This document shows positions 52,365 through 62,634 of a stretch of DNA of 64,000 bases, piece by piece (position 1 is the first letter of the stretch; every line of letters begins with the position of its first letter). The translations under genes and the position numbers were made by a program. The stretch covers positions 620,001 to 684,000 of the forward strand of contig JAGKQI010000087.1 in the NCBI GenBank assembly GCA_018806915.1. Direction: 5' to 3'. This DNA is from Phytophthora colocasiae. Its lineage: Eukaryota; Oomycota; Peronosporomycetes; Peronosporales; Peronosporaceae. The notes under the pieces were generated by a model. It was given only the letters and a program-made list of their open reading frames with translations. It ran no database searches and was not told the origin of the DNA.

Positions 52365-53852
52365 CAGCACTCACCGAGGTAATAACCAATGTTATTGGTA
52401 TTGTGTGTCCAGTCCAGGACTAAGTTGTCCCCCCACCTCTTGAAAACCTCTTTTTGGGCTGCACTTTGCATCACCATACCTGACGTGTATCCCCAATCGT
52501 CCTGGATCAGTAGACAGCTGTTGCCTTCGTCTCCTACGAAATCTGTTATGAGATCCTTTATGCGTTCTTCGGTGGTCGATGAGCCGAGTCGAGAAGTTAT
52601 CAGATTTCTTATCTGTTGGGAAGTAAACGGCAAGTCTAAGATATGAAAATGTCAGAATTGAGTATTTGTAATCCAAGAGTACAACACGTACCCATTTTCC
52701 GTGATACGTATTCTGTAATGTGTTTGGTACTTGTGTTTGTCTCGGCAAACGCATCGAGCTGGTCCAGGATGGAGTCGTCAATAATTTCTCCGCAGGATTT
52801 GAGGGCAGCATACAGTGCTTTGTTCGTGTTGTGACAATGGCAGTTGTTCTTAAAAACAGTAATACAAATTGTAAAATGTTAGTACTCCAAACTATTTGTG
52901 AAAATGGTAAAATCTGTACCTGATTGGTGATCATTACGACCCACTTGCCAGAATCTTCAGCGGAAGGTCTTACGACAGCTCGAATTTTTGCGACGCACCC
53001 GCGGAAACGATCACTACGGGGTGTCCGTTTTCCTGTTCCTCTTGATTTCTGTCGACAGCCTAGCTTACAGGCGTATTTCTTGAATGCGTACCTGAATCCT
53101 ACAGGAATCTGATTGTTGGGATGACGGCTATTGAAGTTTTGTATTGTTGCCGAATCACGACAACGATACGAAAATCAAATTCTCCTCTTGATACTGATTC
53201 CAGTAGGTTTCAAAAGAATCCAAGAATCAAATTCCAGTCCGCCAACGGATGGTTTTAGATTTCGAATGGGTTGTGGGATGACTTCACCAGCTAGAAAGTA
53301 CAAATTGTCAGATTCACTTGAGCATTTGTAAAAAAAATCATCATGATAGTTACATGGCAAAATGGTCGGTTGTGTTGGAGGTATGTTCTCTGAGTCTTCG
53401 GATTCGTGCTCATCGGCTGTCAGGGTGCGTCTGGGAGTTGATGCTTCGAATCAAATCAATACAGAAAAGTAAGGAACAATAACTATAGGAATCTTTCGTT
53501 TAAGACCCACGTTTGTGTTTAGCGTGCTTCTTCGTTTTCTTCTTCTTGCTCTTATCCGTCCTTTTGGGACCATATCCAGACGAATCCGATTCATCTTCGC
53601 TTGCATAGCGCCCTAGTATAAATTCATACGACTTGTTCAGGTACACATTTGATATTTTGAATGTACCGTTTAAATCTTACGTCTTTTGCGCTCTTTTTTT
53701 TCGGCTTTCTTGCCCTTGTGTTTTTTCTGCCTCTTGCCTTGCTGCTCCATTTCCCCTTACGCTGCAAATTCAAGAATGCACGACTTTTGACTCCGATCTT
53801 TAACCGCGGTCCGGTTCTGCGGTTTAGAGATATGTTCGGAACTAATTGTGAA

Positions 53853-53919
53853 AGTTGCTGAAGTTGCGGAAGTTGCGGAAGTTGCGGAAGTTGCGGAAGG
53901 TGCTGATAATAAAGTTGCA
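53853..53919. repeat. Right subterminal GAAGTTGC repeats of the MULE
   Basis: GAAGTTGC/GGAAGTTGC repeated at least six times, mirror image of the left subterminal CAACTTC repeats. Confidence 0.85.
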
Positions 53920-53955
53920 GAAGTTGCTTGAATCGAAGTTGCTTTAACGAGTGTG
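53920..53955. repeat. Right terminal inverted repeat of the MULE
   Basis: Ends GAAGTTGCTTTAACGAGTGTG, complement of the left end with two mismatches in the first 14 positions. Confidence 0.8.
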
Positions 53956-53964
53956 TTGCAACTT
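53956..53964. repeat. Right 9-bp target site duplication of the MULE
   Basis: TTGCAACTT, same as 40777-40785, followed directly by the rest of the temptin-like frame. Confidence 0.85.
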
Positions 53965-54545
53965 CCGTGGCTGTTGTGAGCGCTCGTCCTGCGTACGTGG
54001 CTCTCATCCCCAACGGCGCCAACGTGAAAGGCTTTCCAGCTTTGGGCCACATCAACCCTGAGGGTGGAGGTGCCAACAACGACTTTGGTCTTGATTTCGC
54101 GAGTGCTGGGAAGTCCTGGACGAAGGAGTTCTGCGAAAATGACTCGGACGGGGATGGCCAAACCAACGGCCAGGAGTTAGGAGACCCGTGCTGCGAATGG
54201 GCCGAGACCTCCAACGCCGTCGTCAAGTGGAAGGAAGGTGTCTCACATCCTGGAAATGCCACGTCCAAGGCGGACCCATCGCTTTGGGCCAGTATCTCGT
54301 GCGGTTCCTCCTCGGGGTCTACTTCGATCACAGCGACTGCTGGTTCGACGACCGGATCGAGTGCCGGCACTGTGGATGCAGGAGCTCCTTCAACGGATGC
54401 CTCTACTTCATCTGCTGCTGCTGCTGAATCATCAACTTCAAGTGCTTCTGCAGCTTCATCATCGTCCAGTGCTGCTTCATCTGTAGCTCCGGCGCTCTTC
54501 TCGGCTGTCGGAGTTGTTGCAACTGTCGCTGCCTACTTCATGTAG

Positions 54546-55326
54546 AGATGTAAAGAGTAGAGTACCGAAAACAAGGCTTTTGCTCCTCGTTCGTCCCTGT
54601 TCTTACAGGCATCACTGGGATTTTTCAAAGCCAAATGCTGGAGGAAATCGTGTTAAACATGCGGATCCTGTACACATGTGTCCTACGCTGTAGGACTCCT
54701 ACGCGAACAGCAAACGATTACGATTGCCTTGCCGCATACAGACACGTAAACACACGCAGGACCACCGGGATGGGATGGGGAGCTTCGCATTGGCGAGTCC
54801 GGTGGTTCTTCACCTTCTGTAACTTTCAATACCAGACACATGTACCGGTAGGAATCTTCTTGTCAGTTCTTCGCCATGGTTGCTGGTGTTGGACACAGCG
54901 TTCACCGCTGACGTCGTCGTGGTTGGATTTTTCCCCGTTGGTCTCGTCACTTCTCGTTGATTGCCGTTTACGTAGCTGTACAGTACCATACAATCGACAG
55001 CTCTAACATCCGGCGCACCAGCTGAAGAACAGCAGCGTGAAGACCCAGCCGTCACTGGACGCAATCTTTGATTGCCAACTCCAAGGTGCTCGCGTTTTAC
55101 CAGTGAAAGCTTCCTACTGTACTAGTACACCAAGAGTGATTAAAAGCGCGATGCATCGACACAAATCCCCTTGAGCTTCCGTTGTGTGTCCCAAGGTTCT
55201 TCTACCGATAACGAATCCATTGCTAACGCCTTTCCATCGTTGGGGCCGCTACTGGCACCACTGCTTCAGTCTTTCATTCTCCAAAACGCCTCAGACCGCG
55301 CACTTCAGCTCCCCAACTCGACTGCA
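54546..55326. other. Intergenic region between the two temptin-like genes
   Basis: About 780 bp, no gene seen. The right end carries the promoter of the intact copy. Confidence 0.5.
55273..55288 (+). promoter_or_regulatory. Initiator-like element of the intact temptin-like gene
   Basis: TTCATTCTCCAAAACG, about 40-55 nt before the ATG; related to the site before the split copy. Confidence 0.55.
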
Positions 55327-55929
55327 ATGTCTCGCGCTACCTTCTCCATCGCTCTGGTTGCAACCGCCGCTGTCATCGTGAACGCCCGTCCGGCGTACGT
55401 CGCTCGTCTGCCGAACGGTGATAACGTGTCTGGCGTTGCGGCCTTGGGCCACGTCGACCCCGCTGGCGGAGGTGCCAACAACGACTTTGGTCTTGATTTC
55501 GAGAGCGCCGGCGAGTCGTGGACGACGGAATTCTGCCAGAAGGACTCGGACGGCGATGGACAGACCAACGGCCAGGAGCTCGGTGACCCGTGCTGCGAGT
55601 GGGTGCAGGACTCGAACGCCGTTGTCCAGTGGACTGAGGGCGTCTCTCACCCCGGCGATTCGTCGTCGACTTCGGATGAATCACTGTGGGCCAGCATCAC
55701 GTGCGGATCTTCCACCACCAACTCGACGTCGACCACCACAGGCTCGGGATCCAGCACGGGCACTGTCGATGCTGGTTCACCCACGACGGGCGCGACGGAT
55801 GCCGCCACGTCCGCTTCGGCTGCTTCGAGCAACGCTGCCGGCTCTTCATCCAGCGCCGCTTCCGCTGTGACGCCCGCTATGTACTCGGCTGTTGGTATTG
55901 CCGCTGCCATTGCTGCTTTCTTCATGTAG
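55327..55929 (+). CDS. Temptin-like secreted protein, probably GPI-anchored
   Basis: 200 residues from ATG 55327; the frame is open upstream but has no signal peptide there. The signal peptide of about 19 residues (SIALVATAAVIVNA) precedes RPAYVARLPNGDNV. The temptin domain has ALGHVDPAGGGANNDFGLDF, SWTTEFCQKDSDGDGQTNGQ with an EF-hand-like acidic loop, ELGDPCCEW, and ends SLWASITCGSS. A Ser/Thr-rich stretch and a hydrophobic end (AVGIAAAIAAFFM) suggest a GPI anchor. Temptin was first described as a mollusc pheromone-attraction partner; oomycete relatives are secreted or surface proteins of unknown role. It is the intact sister of the split gene. Confidence 0.85.
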   Translation: MSRATFSIALVATAAVIVNARPAYVARLPNGDNVSGVAALGHVDPAGGGANNDFGLDFESAGESWTTEFCQKDSDGDGQTNGQELGDPCCEWVQDSNAVVQWTEGVSHPGDSSSTSDESLWASITCGSSTTNSTSTTTGSGSSTGTVDAGSPTTGATDAATSASAASSNAAGSSSSAASAVTPAMYSAVGIAAAIAAFFM

Positions 55930-55979
55930 ACTCTCGCCTAATAAGCGTTAATATCATTTTGCCATCCCAATGAACGAGA

Positions 55980-56510
55980 TTAACTTTTAGTCGTGGCTTG
56001 GTGATTAACTACAGAACTGGGTAAGTTAATCCACTCCGTTAGCACTCCAGACAGCAACACCGTGAGTATTTGCTGTTCAGCAATCATCTCTCTAAGTTGT
56101 TCATTACAGCGCAATGCTCGCTCTCGCTCCTTGCTCTGCCGAGTTGCAATAGCTTTCCACAGTGGATCAGGCGTAGATTTCTTTAAGGTCGTTGCCAGAA
56201 CTCCAGTCATTTGTTTTCTTCGTTGCAGAGCTTCCAGTTCCGCTTCAAGAACCTCAATCTCTTGCCGAAGGAGCTCAATCCTGGCTTTATTCCGTATCCG
56301 TGGGGTGGTCGCTCTCTTCTTTCGTGTACGTTCTACTTCCGAGTCGCTGGTAGGGCGTGGATGCAGCATTTTCGCTTTAGACACACAAGATACGAGTGGT
56401 TCTTTCTGTTTCATCACACCTCGTGACCAATTGGCTACGTCCAAGTCGAGGATGGAGAGGATTTCCGGTATGCAGAATTGAAAGGTGGTGTCTTCGTGGA
56501 TAAAACTCAT
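55980..56510 (-). CDS. Basic/coiled-coil (bZIP-like) protein, 176 residues
   Basis: A basic stretch (RTRKKRATTPRIRNKARIEL) is followed by a leucine/isoleucine heptad coiled coil (LLRQEIEVLEAELEALQ), then WKAIATRQSKERERALRCNE and a second helical part. The same pattern heads many oomycete proteins, some of which go on to a START-like domain (often annotated M96-type); here the gene stops early. It could be a small transcription-factor-like protein, or a truncated copy. Paralogue of the gene at 57202. Confidence 0.6.
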   Translation of the reverse strand: MSFIHEDTTFQFCIPEILSILDLDVANWSRGVMKQKEPLVSCVSKAKMLHPRPTSDSEVERTRKKRATTPRIRNKARIELLRQEIEVLEAELEALQRRKQMTGVLATTLKKSTPDPLWKAIATRQSKERERALRCNEQLREMIAEQQILTVLLSGVLTEWINLPSSVVNHQATTKS

Positions 56511-57201
56511 TCTGCTTGGGGAGGTGAAAGGAGGAGTGAGTTTCTACGGACATTTTGCTCCGTTGGGTGCTTCGAGTGCAGAGTGAACGGCATCCCTCCG
56601 TCCAATCACTGCCCGTGATATACATACACTTCGAAGTGACAGCCAGCTGAGCAACAAGATCGCATGAAAGTTGCGGCGTCGTAGCGTGAAACTCAACTCA
56701 GGTTCCTAGGCTGGTATCGCTGGAAAATAAGTTTGAACCTAAGAAGCCCTTGATAGCAGTCTTCAAACTGCAGCAACGCAAATTTTCAGCATGTGAACAC
56801 TTCTCGCTCAACAAAAACTAGCTTCATTTGGCAGCTTGAAGCAAGGAGCAAGGGGACGACAAGAATGCATGTGCAGTAGTCACATTGCTTTGCTTCAGAA
56901 AATTGTACCACACGTTATATACAACGTAGTGATCAAGAGTACAAGCTAGCTAAGTGGTGGCCGTAAAGCACAAACTGCAATGCTTCATGCAATGAGTCAT
57001 TGCCCTTGACGATCTTTCCCTAGCGGAGACCTCAGCAATACACGCGATGCACAAAGGTGCCGTTGTGACGAGGCGTTCTAACGTGCGGACTTCAACAGGA
57101 CCAGGGTCACGTAAACTGGTGGCACTTCGCTACGCAATCAGGCAGTGATCGTCCTGCACCGCCTCACCTGATCACTTCTCCTTTTACCTTCGAGCACGCT
57201 A
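56511..57201. other. Region between the two coiled-coil paralogues
   Basis: About 690 bp shared between divergent starts. No gene seen. Confidence 0.5.
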
Positions 57202-57780
57202 ATGAATCTGCTGCACCTTGAAACTGAGCCTGCCGATGAGCAGTTCCTGGCCGAGATCATCTCATTCCTTGACGTCGATTGGCCAAGCTCCTCAGTGGCG
57301 TCTGAGCCACTGACCTCAAAGTCGACGTCGACGCAGAAGCTGAGAAGGCTGCGGCCTCGCGCTACCAGTGGTGACGCAGTTGTCAAACCGAAACGAGTGC
57401 GGAAAGAGACGACGCCTCGCGTGAGAAACAAAGCCAAGATTGAGCTCCTGCGGCATGAGATTAAAGGACTGGAAGCGGTGCTTGCAAGTCTGCAGAACTC
57501 GAGGCGGGGGGCAGCGATCCTTGAACACCGCCAAGCAGGATCTTTGTGGAAGATCATCGCTATGAAGCAGAGCCACGAGCGGCAACTGGCAGAAAACCGC
57601 AATATGGGCCTCAAGCGGATGCTCGCACAGCAGTACACGTTGACCAGATCCCTCACTCATGTACTGGACGAATGGACAGACTTACCCGCACCAGATCTGC
57701 GCTTGAGTGCTGCAAGCTTCATGAACTACGGTGTATCTAATACTTTCAAGCCTACCTCTGAAGTAAATCAAGTAAATTGA
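57202..57780 (+). CDS. Basic/coiled-coil (bZIP-like) protein, 192 residues
   Basis: Same layout as the minus-strand paralogue at 55980: an acidic N-terminus with ILDVD/FLDVDW-like phrase, the basic region KRVRKETTPRVRNKAKIEL, coiled coil LLRHEIKGLEAVLASLQ, then LWKIIAMKQSHERQLAENRN. No START or other domain follows. Single exon with an ATG in good position. DNA binding as a dimer is plausible from the basic-plus-heptad layout but unproven. The pair is arranged head to head. Confidence 0.6.
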   Translation: MNLLHLETEPADEQFLAEIISFLDVDWPSSSVASEPLTSKSTSTQKLRRLRPRATSGDAVVKPKRVRKETTPRVRNKAKIELLRHEIKGLEAVLASLQNSRRGAAILEHRQAGSLWKIIAMKQSHERQLAENRNMGLKRMLAQQYTLTRSLTHVLDEWTDLPAPDLRLSAASFMNYGVSNTFKPTSEVNQVN

Positions 57781-57993
57781 TTCACGCTGAACAGGCGACC
57801 CACGTCCATGGAAGTCTCCGTCGTGCTCTCTTTGATCTGGTGCAGAACAGGAGCTACTTAACAATATTGCCCCACCATGAGTCAAACAAAAGCAAGTGTG
57901 GGGTGTCCACAACAACGTGTTAACTCACTTGAAGTTTATCAACGCGCTGTACGCCGTCAACCACCCACACAACATCGACCATCCACTGCCAAT

Positions 57994-58524
57994 CTATTGC
58001 AGCCACAGCTTGAGACGGTAGGCATCGCCCCCGTTTAAATAGTACTTGACGAGGCGTTCGTCGCGCACGAAGCCCAGGTTCTCGTACAGGCGGATGGCCC
58101 CCTTATTGGCGATCTCCGTCTCCAGCATCACCTCCTCGCAGCCGTCGTCCCGCATGCGCTCAATGGCCTTCTGGGCCAACTGCGAGCCAATCCCACGATG
58201 ACGGAACTGCTTCTCCACTGCCAGCATGGCGATGTAGCCTCTCCATCGGCGCTTGGGATCTCCTTGGGCGTTCAATCCGTCGTCTCCGGTCTCTTCAGGT
58301 GTAGCGCCAAGTGGTTCCTGGCGACAGATTATAACACCCACTAGCTTATTCTGCACTCGAGCCAGAATACTTAGCTGCGGCCAGTTGTACAGGAAATAGC
58401 GGTACGTGAAGATCGAGTAGGGCTCGGACAGGTCCTTGTCGATGAGCTTCACCAACTCTGCGAGCTGCTTCTCGCCTTGGTACGTCGAGAAGACCACGGC
58501 ATGAGCTTCGGAGGACTTGGCCAT
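57994..58524 (-). CDS. N-alpha-acetyltransferase, NatC catalytic subunit (NAA30-like)
   Basis: 176 residues, a single GNAT domain. It begins with LSEPYSIFTYRYFLYNWPQL, typical of NAA30/Mak3. The acetyl-CoA loop is FRHRGIGSQLA (Q/RxxGxG/A type), followed by EVMLETEIANKGAIRLYENL and GFVRDERLVKYYLNGGDAYR. It acetylates N-termini such as Met-Leu or Met-Ile in the cytosol, together with NAA35/NAA38 partners. The insert between strands (EPLGATPEETGDDGLNAQG) is longer than usual. Intact. Confidence 0.9.
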   Translation of the reverse strand: MAKSSEAHAVVFSTYQGEKQLAELVKLIDKDLSEPYSIFTYRYFLYNWPQLSILARVQNKLVGVIICRQEPLGATPEETGDDGLNAQGDPKRRWRGYIAMLAVEKQFRHRGIGSQLAQKAIERMRDDGCEEVMLETEIANKGAIRLYENLGFVRDERLVKYYLNGGDAYRLKLWLQ

Positions 58525-60273
58525 TTTGGGCAGAGCTGTCTTTTGTATGGGTTACGCTTGGGGTACGACAGGACCCAACAAATGGGTAATTGCTTAGATT
58601 TTCAGCTAATCAGAGTCGACCTCGTCTCTGATTGGCGGATAGGTTTACACAGCCGGGGCAGGGACTTTAGTCCCGTTTGGTCCCGTTGTCTTGTGATTTA
58701 GTCTAGAAAGGTAGTTTTCATAGCCGGGTCATTGACACAAAACGACGACGCGTCATCACGCTGTGACCTTGGAGACACCCTCCTCAAATTTATCCTGGGC
58801 TTTACCGCGGTGGTGCGCTCGCTACATGCGCTCTTCCGCTACGAACGCAGTGCAGCTATGTTCATGAAGATGCCTTGTAATTGTATGCCAAGTTTCGCCG
58901 CTTGCTTCGTTGTATTGAGCTAGTCTGTTGGTGCTCGTGAAGTCGACGGAGGATGCCCTTGGAATGTCCAAAATTGTGGTTGAAAGCTAACGTTGATCCA
59001 CAGTGTAGAATGTAGACCCCTCCTGCTCCATGACGATGTGGAGGATCGTAGAATACCCCAGTCACATGCGGCCTGTGATGCACCGCATAGGCTCGGTCTG
59101 GGTTGCTCGTGACATCTGCATGGAGGGTCCCATTCTCCCAGGCGCTCTTCCGTCCTCGAGGAAGGTGCGTGACATAGACTTTGAACCGTTGTCAACGATG
59201 TTCGCCCCCGAAAAGATCTCGAAACTGATCCCAACCTCGTGGTGTGGCAATGTATTAAATAAAGCTCTCCAAGGGACGAATGGAGTGCCTTCAAAGTAAA
59301 CCCGATTGGGGAATCCTTTCTTACCGGCGTGCGAGATCAACCTCCCGTTCACGTCCCGAGGCATCTGGTGGGGACGCCTTGTCCACTCAAGCACCTTCTC
59401 CTTACGCTGCTGCTTTAACGTGGAAGTGGGCTCGCTAGGTGTGAGGAAGACATCGAAGCGAGGCAGCCAGCGGAGCCGGGATGGTGGGTGGATGGCGTGT
59501 ATGGTCAGGTAGTGCTCTACCTACGTTCTATAGAAGATTAACCCCTCTAGGGCCTCCTTAGGCTGCAAACCCTCCCCGTTCGTCCAAAACCCCGCCGTTT
59601 CCTTGAGCTTAAATCGCGGTGGTGCGCTACGAACGCAACACCGTGTAGCATGTCTTGTCGCCGTCGAGTTCGCGCGGACTAACGCGCAAAGGGATCACAT
59701 AGCAGACACCCCGAGATTATTCGTTTAAATGTCGTACACGAAAGCCGTGACGGAGCAAGCCAATGTTGCTTGCCGGCGTGGCCTTCGACTGCAGCAATGA
59801 TCAGGGTTGAGAGCTATACAGCGTCCTGGCTATTGCTCAGAAGGCGGACTAGCAAGCGCATTCCCTGCCTGTTCTGGTTTGCAGCAACAAGATTTACAAG
59901 TACTATGCGCATACAAATTCGATCTCTTTATTACTATGCCAATGCCCAACGTTCTCACTAAAGCTCTCAATTCGCAACATGTTGGTCACCCCATGCTCGC
60001 AGCAATTCTAGCGAATCAGAATCAGATGGTGTTGCAATGTAACCAAACCGATCCAAAAACTACTGGTCAGCAGCGTCCCGTGTCGTATCCCCCCTCAATG
60101 TGCAACCACCTTCCATCCCTTTTTGTCTCTCCAGTTGCTACTTGTCAACCAAAACTCGATTGGCTCATAGCGCTCGTGTAAAAATCCCCCTCCTCAATGA
60201 CATTCAACGTCATTTTCCAACTCGGAAACCCGCGGGCAAGTCTCTCTCTTCTTCCCCTCTTCCAGTCGTCCCA
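58525..60273. other. Long region before the TPR-HSP70 gene
   Basis: About 1.7 kb. A minus-strand frame at 59062-59394 (110 residues, then a stop and further readable sequence in frame to about 58860) is not low in complexity and may be a gene relic, but I do not recognise it. A phrase GCGGTGGTGCGCT occurs twice (near 58809 and 59610). The last 300 bp hold the HSP70 promoter. Confidence 0.4.
60210..60223 (+). promoter_or_regulatory. Initiator-like element of the TPR-HSP70 gene
   Basis: TCATTTTCCAACTC, 51 to 64 nt before the ATG at 60274, fits the oomycete initiator. It makes the upstream non-ATG part of the open frame (60100-60273) untranslated leader or promoter. Confidence 0.5.
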
Positions 60274-62634
60274 ATGGCTCCTAAACGTCGTTCCCGTAAG
60301 ACAACCAAGGACGTGTACGCCGGCGTCGCCCCCGAGGAGCGTACCAAGCTCGGCGCTGAGGCTAAGGAGCGCGGAAACGCCGCCTTTGCCTCGGGTGACC
60401 ACGCTACGGCCATCAAGGAGTTCACGACGGCCATTGCGTACGAGCCGACGAACGTCATTTACTACTCGAACCGTTCGGCTGCTTATCTGTCCGCTGGCCA
60501 GGCCACTCCTGCCATGCAGGACGCGAAGGCTTGCATTGACCTGGATGCTAAGTTCGCCAAGGGTTACGCTCGTCTGGGAGCTGCTCACTTCTACATCAAG
60601 AACTACGCCAAGGCCATCACTGCGTACACGCAAGGTCTGACTGTGGAGAAGGGCAACAAGGCCCTGCAGGCTGGTTTGACTCAGGCACAGGCTGCTCAGC
60701 AGGTGCAGGATGAGGAGATCTCGGGTGTCGAGATGGACGAAGCTACCCGTAAGATGAAGCGTATGGAGATCGAGGAGAAGATCAACAAGGCTCGTAAGGA
60801 GCGTGAAGAGCGTGCCAAGCGTGCTGAGAAGGGGTTCTCGGAGGTCATTGGTATTGATCTTGGAACGACCTACTCGTGCGTGGGTGTCTGGAAGGACGGC
60901 CAGGTGGAGATCATTGCTAACAGCGAAGGTAACCGTACTACTCCGTCGTGGGTTGCCTTCAACGAGAGCGAGCGTCTGATCGGTGAGGCTGCCAAGATCC
61001 AGGCCGCCGGTAACGCTACCAACACGGTGTTCGACGCCAAGCGTATCATTGGTCGTTCGTTCAGTGATGAAGTGGTGAAGAAGGACGCCACGCACTTCCC
61101 CTTCACGATCAAGGAGGGTGACGATGACAAGGTTCTGATTGAGGTTGAGTTCAAGAACGAGAAGAAGAGCTTCACCCCTGAGGAAATCTCGTCCATGGTG
61201 CTTCTGCGCATGAAGGAGACTGCTGAGGCCTTCCTGGGCCAGAGCATCTCGCAGGCTGTGGTGACGGTGCCCGCCTATTTCAACGACCAGCAGCGTCAGT
61301 CCACGAAGGACGCCGGTTCCATCGCTGGTCTGGACGTCAAGCGTATCATCAACGAGCCCACCGCTGCTGCCCTCGCGTACGGTCTGGACACGAACGCCGG
61401 CACGGACGGCAAGGCTTGCAACGTGCTGATCTTCGACCTGGGTGGCGGTACCTTCGATGTGTCGATCCTGTCTATTGAGAACGGCATCTTCGAGGTCAAG
61501 TCGACGGGCGGTGACACTCACTTGGGTGGTGAGGACTTCGACAACAACATGGTGGAGCACCTGTTGACGGAGTTCAAGCGTAAGAACCGCAACCTGGACC
61601 CGTCCGGATCGGCCCGTGCTATGCGTCGTCTGCGTACGGCCTGTGAGTCGGCTAAGCGTATGCTGTCGACCACGACTTCCGCTTCGGTGGAGGTGGACTC
61701 CCTGTTCGAGGGCGTGGACTTCTCGTCCACTGTGACCCGTGCTAAGTTCGAGTCGCTCAACGAGGAGCTGTTCAAGCGTTGCGAGGAGACCGTGCTGAAG
61801 GTCCTGGAGGACGCCAAGATGAAGCCCGAGGACGTGACGGAGCTGGTGCTGGTCGGCGGTTCCACGCGTATCCCCAAGGTGCAGACGATGCTGTCCACTC
61901 TGTTCGGCGGCAAGGAGCTGTCCAAGTCCATCAACCCTGACGAGGCTGTTGCCTACGGTGCTGCCGTGCAGGGCGCCATCCTGGACGGCATCCGTAACGA
62001 CGCCACCAACTCGCTGCTGCTGGTGGATGTCACCCCTCTGTCCCTGGGTATTGAGACGGTCGGCAAGGTCATGTCTGTGCTGATCAAGCGTAACACGGCT
62101 ATCCCCGTGCGCAAGACCCGTGTGTACACCACGGAGGAGGACTACCAGACGTCTGTGGACGTGTGCATCTACGAGGGTGAGCGTGCCTGCGTGGAGTCCA
62201 ACAACAAGCTGGGTGAGTTCAACATCTCTGGCCTGGAGCGCGCCAAGCGTGGCGAGCCGCAGGTGGAGGTGACGTTCGAGATTGACGCAAACGGCATCCT
62301 GAACGTGTCCGCCCGCGACAAGAAGACCGGCGCCAAGGCCGAGACGACCATCTCGAACAACCGTGGCCGTCTCAGCCAGGAGGACATTGACCGTATGGTT
62401 GCCGAGGCTGACAAGTTCAAGAAGGACGACGCTGAGATGCTTCGCCGCATTGAGGCCCGTAACGACCTGGAGCAGTTCATCTACCGCGCCATCGAGATGG
62501 CTCGCGAGAAGGGCGACACGAACGCGGAGAGCGCCATCCGTGACGCCCGCGACTGGCTCGAGGACCACGAGGAGGCTACGCTTCGTGAGCTCGAGGACAA
62601 GAAGCGCATGCTCGAGCGCATGGTCCGCTTCTAA
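60274..62634 (+). CDS. TPR-HSP70 fusion chaperone
   Basis: 786 residues. Residues ~28-135 form a three-motif TPR domain of the Hop/SGT/Hip kind with the carboxylate-clamp residues in place ([24 protein letters not shown]). A charged helix follows (about 155-188). HSP70 starts at ~191: [56 protein letters not shown], then the substrate domain ([13 protein letters not shown]). The end is [12 protein letters not shown]: the lid is short and the usual EEVD tail is missing. Probably cytosolic; the TPR may bind EEVD ends of other HSP70/HSP90 proteins. Intronless, with strong codon bias. Confidence 0.92.
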   Translation: MAPKRRSRKTTKDVYAGVAPEERTKLGAEAKERGNAAFASGDHATAIKEFTTAIAYEPTNVIYYSNRSAAYLSAGQATPAMQDAKACIDLDAKFAKGYARLGAAHFYIKNYAKAITAYTQGLTVEKGNKALQAGLTQAQAAQQVQDEEISGVEMDEATRKMKRMEIEEKINKARKEREERAKRAEKGFSEVIGIDLGTTYSCVGVWKDGQVEIIANSEGNRTTPSWVAFNESERLIGEAAKIQAAGNATNTVFDAKRIIGRSFSDEVVKKDATHFPFTIKEGDDDKVLIEVEFKNEKKSFTPEEISSMVLLRMKETAEAFLGQSISQAVVTVPAYFNDQQRQSTKDAGSIAGLDVKRIINEPTAAALAYGLDTNAGTDGKACNVLIFDLGGGTFDVSILSIENGIFEVKSTGGDTHLGGEDFDNNMVEHLLTEFKRKNRNLDPSGSARAMRRLRTACESAKRMLSTTTSASVEVDSLFEGVDFSSTVTRAKFESLNEELFKRCEETVLKVLEDAKMKPEDVTELVLVGGSTRIPKVQTMLSTLFGGKELSKSINPDEAVAYGAAVQGAILDGIRNDATNSLLLVDVTPLSLGIETVGKVMSVLIKRNTAIPVRKTRVYTTEEDYQTSVDVCIYEGERACVESNNKLGEFNISGLERAKRGEPQVEVTFEIDANGILNVSARDKKTGAKAETTISNNRGRLSQEDIDRMVAEADKFKKDDAEMLRRIEARNDLEQFIYRAIEMAREKGDTNAESAIRDARDWLEDHEEATLRELEDKKRMLERMVRF

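Larger units (their letters stand above)
50826..53640 (-). pseudogene. MULE transposase with SWIM zinc-finger remnant
   Basis: Minus strand, several exons. A basic, Lys-rich N-terminal part (near 53520-53640: GYGPKRTDKSKKKK) is followed by about 600 nt that I could not join with certainty. The catalytic domain has VLDWTHNTNNIGYYL, a 50-bp intron (52374-52325), GSLIVTVPTGRG, SLVIDKDFAEMAAL, a 61-bp intron (52121-52061), IFLCQFHALRAVRR, and in another frame TNRIEASWNQYKQLIG. The SWIM finger CACNCFF...LPCQH is split by a frame change at a run of eight A (51425-51432). The C-terminal acidic part runs in frame into the Ulp1 region on the far side of element C. Confidence 0.82.
40786..53955 (-). 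mobile_element. Mutator-like DNA transposon (MULE) with transposase and Ulp1 protease
   Basis: Ends: the left side begins GACTCTCGTTAAAGCAACTTC and the right side, read on the other strand, begins CACACTCGTTAAAGCAAC and continues CTTC. The first 14 positions agree at 12, followed by an identical GCAACTTC. A 9-bp target duplication flanks it. It carries minus-strand transposase exons (about 50.8-53.7 kb) and a Ulp1-type protease (41.15-42.94 kb). Element C (7882 bp plus 5-bp duplication) sits inside, so the MULE alone is about 5.28 kb. Frame breaks at A/T runs in both coding parts suggest it is no longer autonomous. Confidence 0.88.
40749..54545 (+). pseudogene. Temptin-like secreted protein gene split by a transposon
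   Basis: The start lies at 40749-40785 (ATG, then MSRAISLALVAT) and the rest at 53965-54545, with the MULE in between. With one copy of the 9-bp target duplication the two parts join in frame and give 206 codons including the stop. The right part has SARPAYVALIPNGANV, ALGHINPEGGGANNDFG, a Ca-binding-like DSDGDGQTNGQELGDPCCEW, then Ser/Ala/Thr-rich sequence and a hydrophobic end (GPI signal). It matches the temptin domain of the intact neighbour. The insertion falls within the signal peptide, so the gene is dead. Confidence 0.9.

Noticed and set aside
53624..54370. Minus-strand frame of 248 residues over the split temptin gene
   Set aside because: It crosses the MULE border and is antisense to temptin coding sequence; a chance frame.
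60100..60273. N-terminal extension of the HSP70 frame
   Set aside because: Begins with GTG, overlaps an initiator-like site and has no conserved features; ATG 60274 is the better start.
60145..62568. Minus-strand open frame of 807 residues opposite the TPR-HSP70 gene
   Set aside because: Antisense shadow of a highly codon-biased HSP70 gene; no domain and His/Leu/Val-rich noise.
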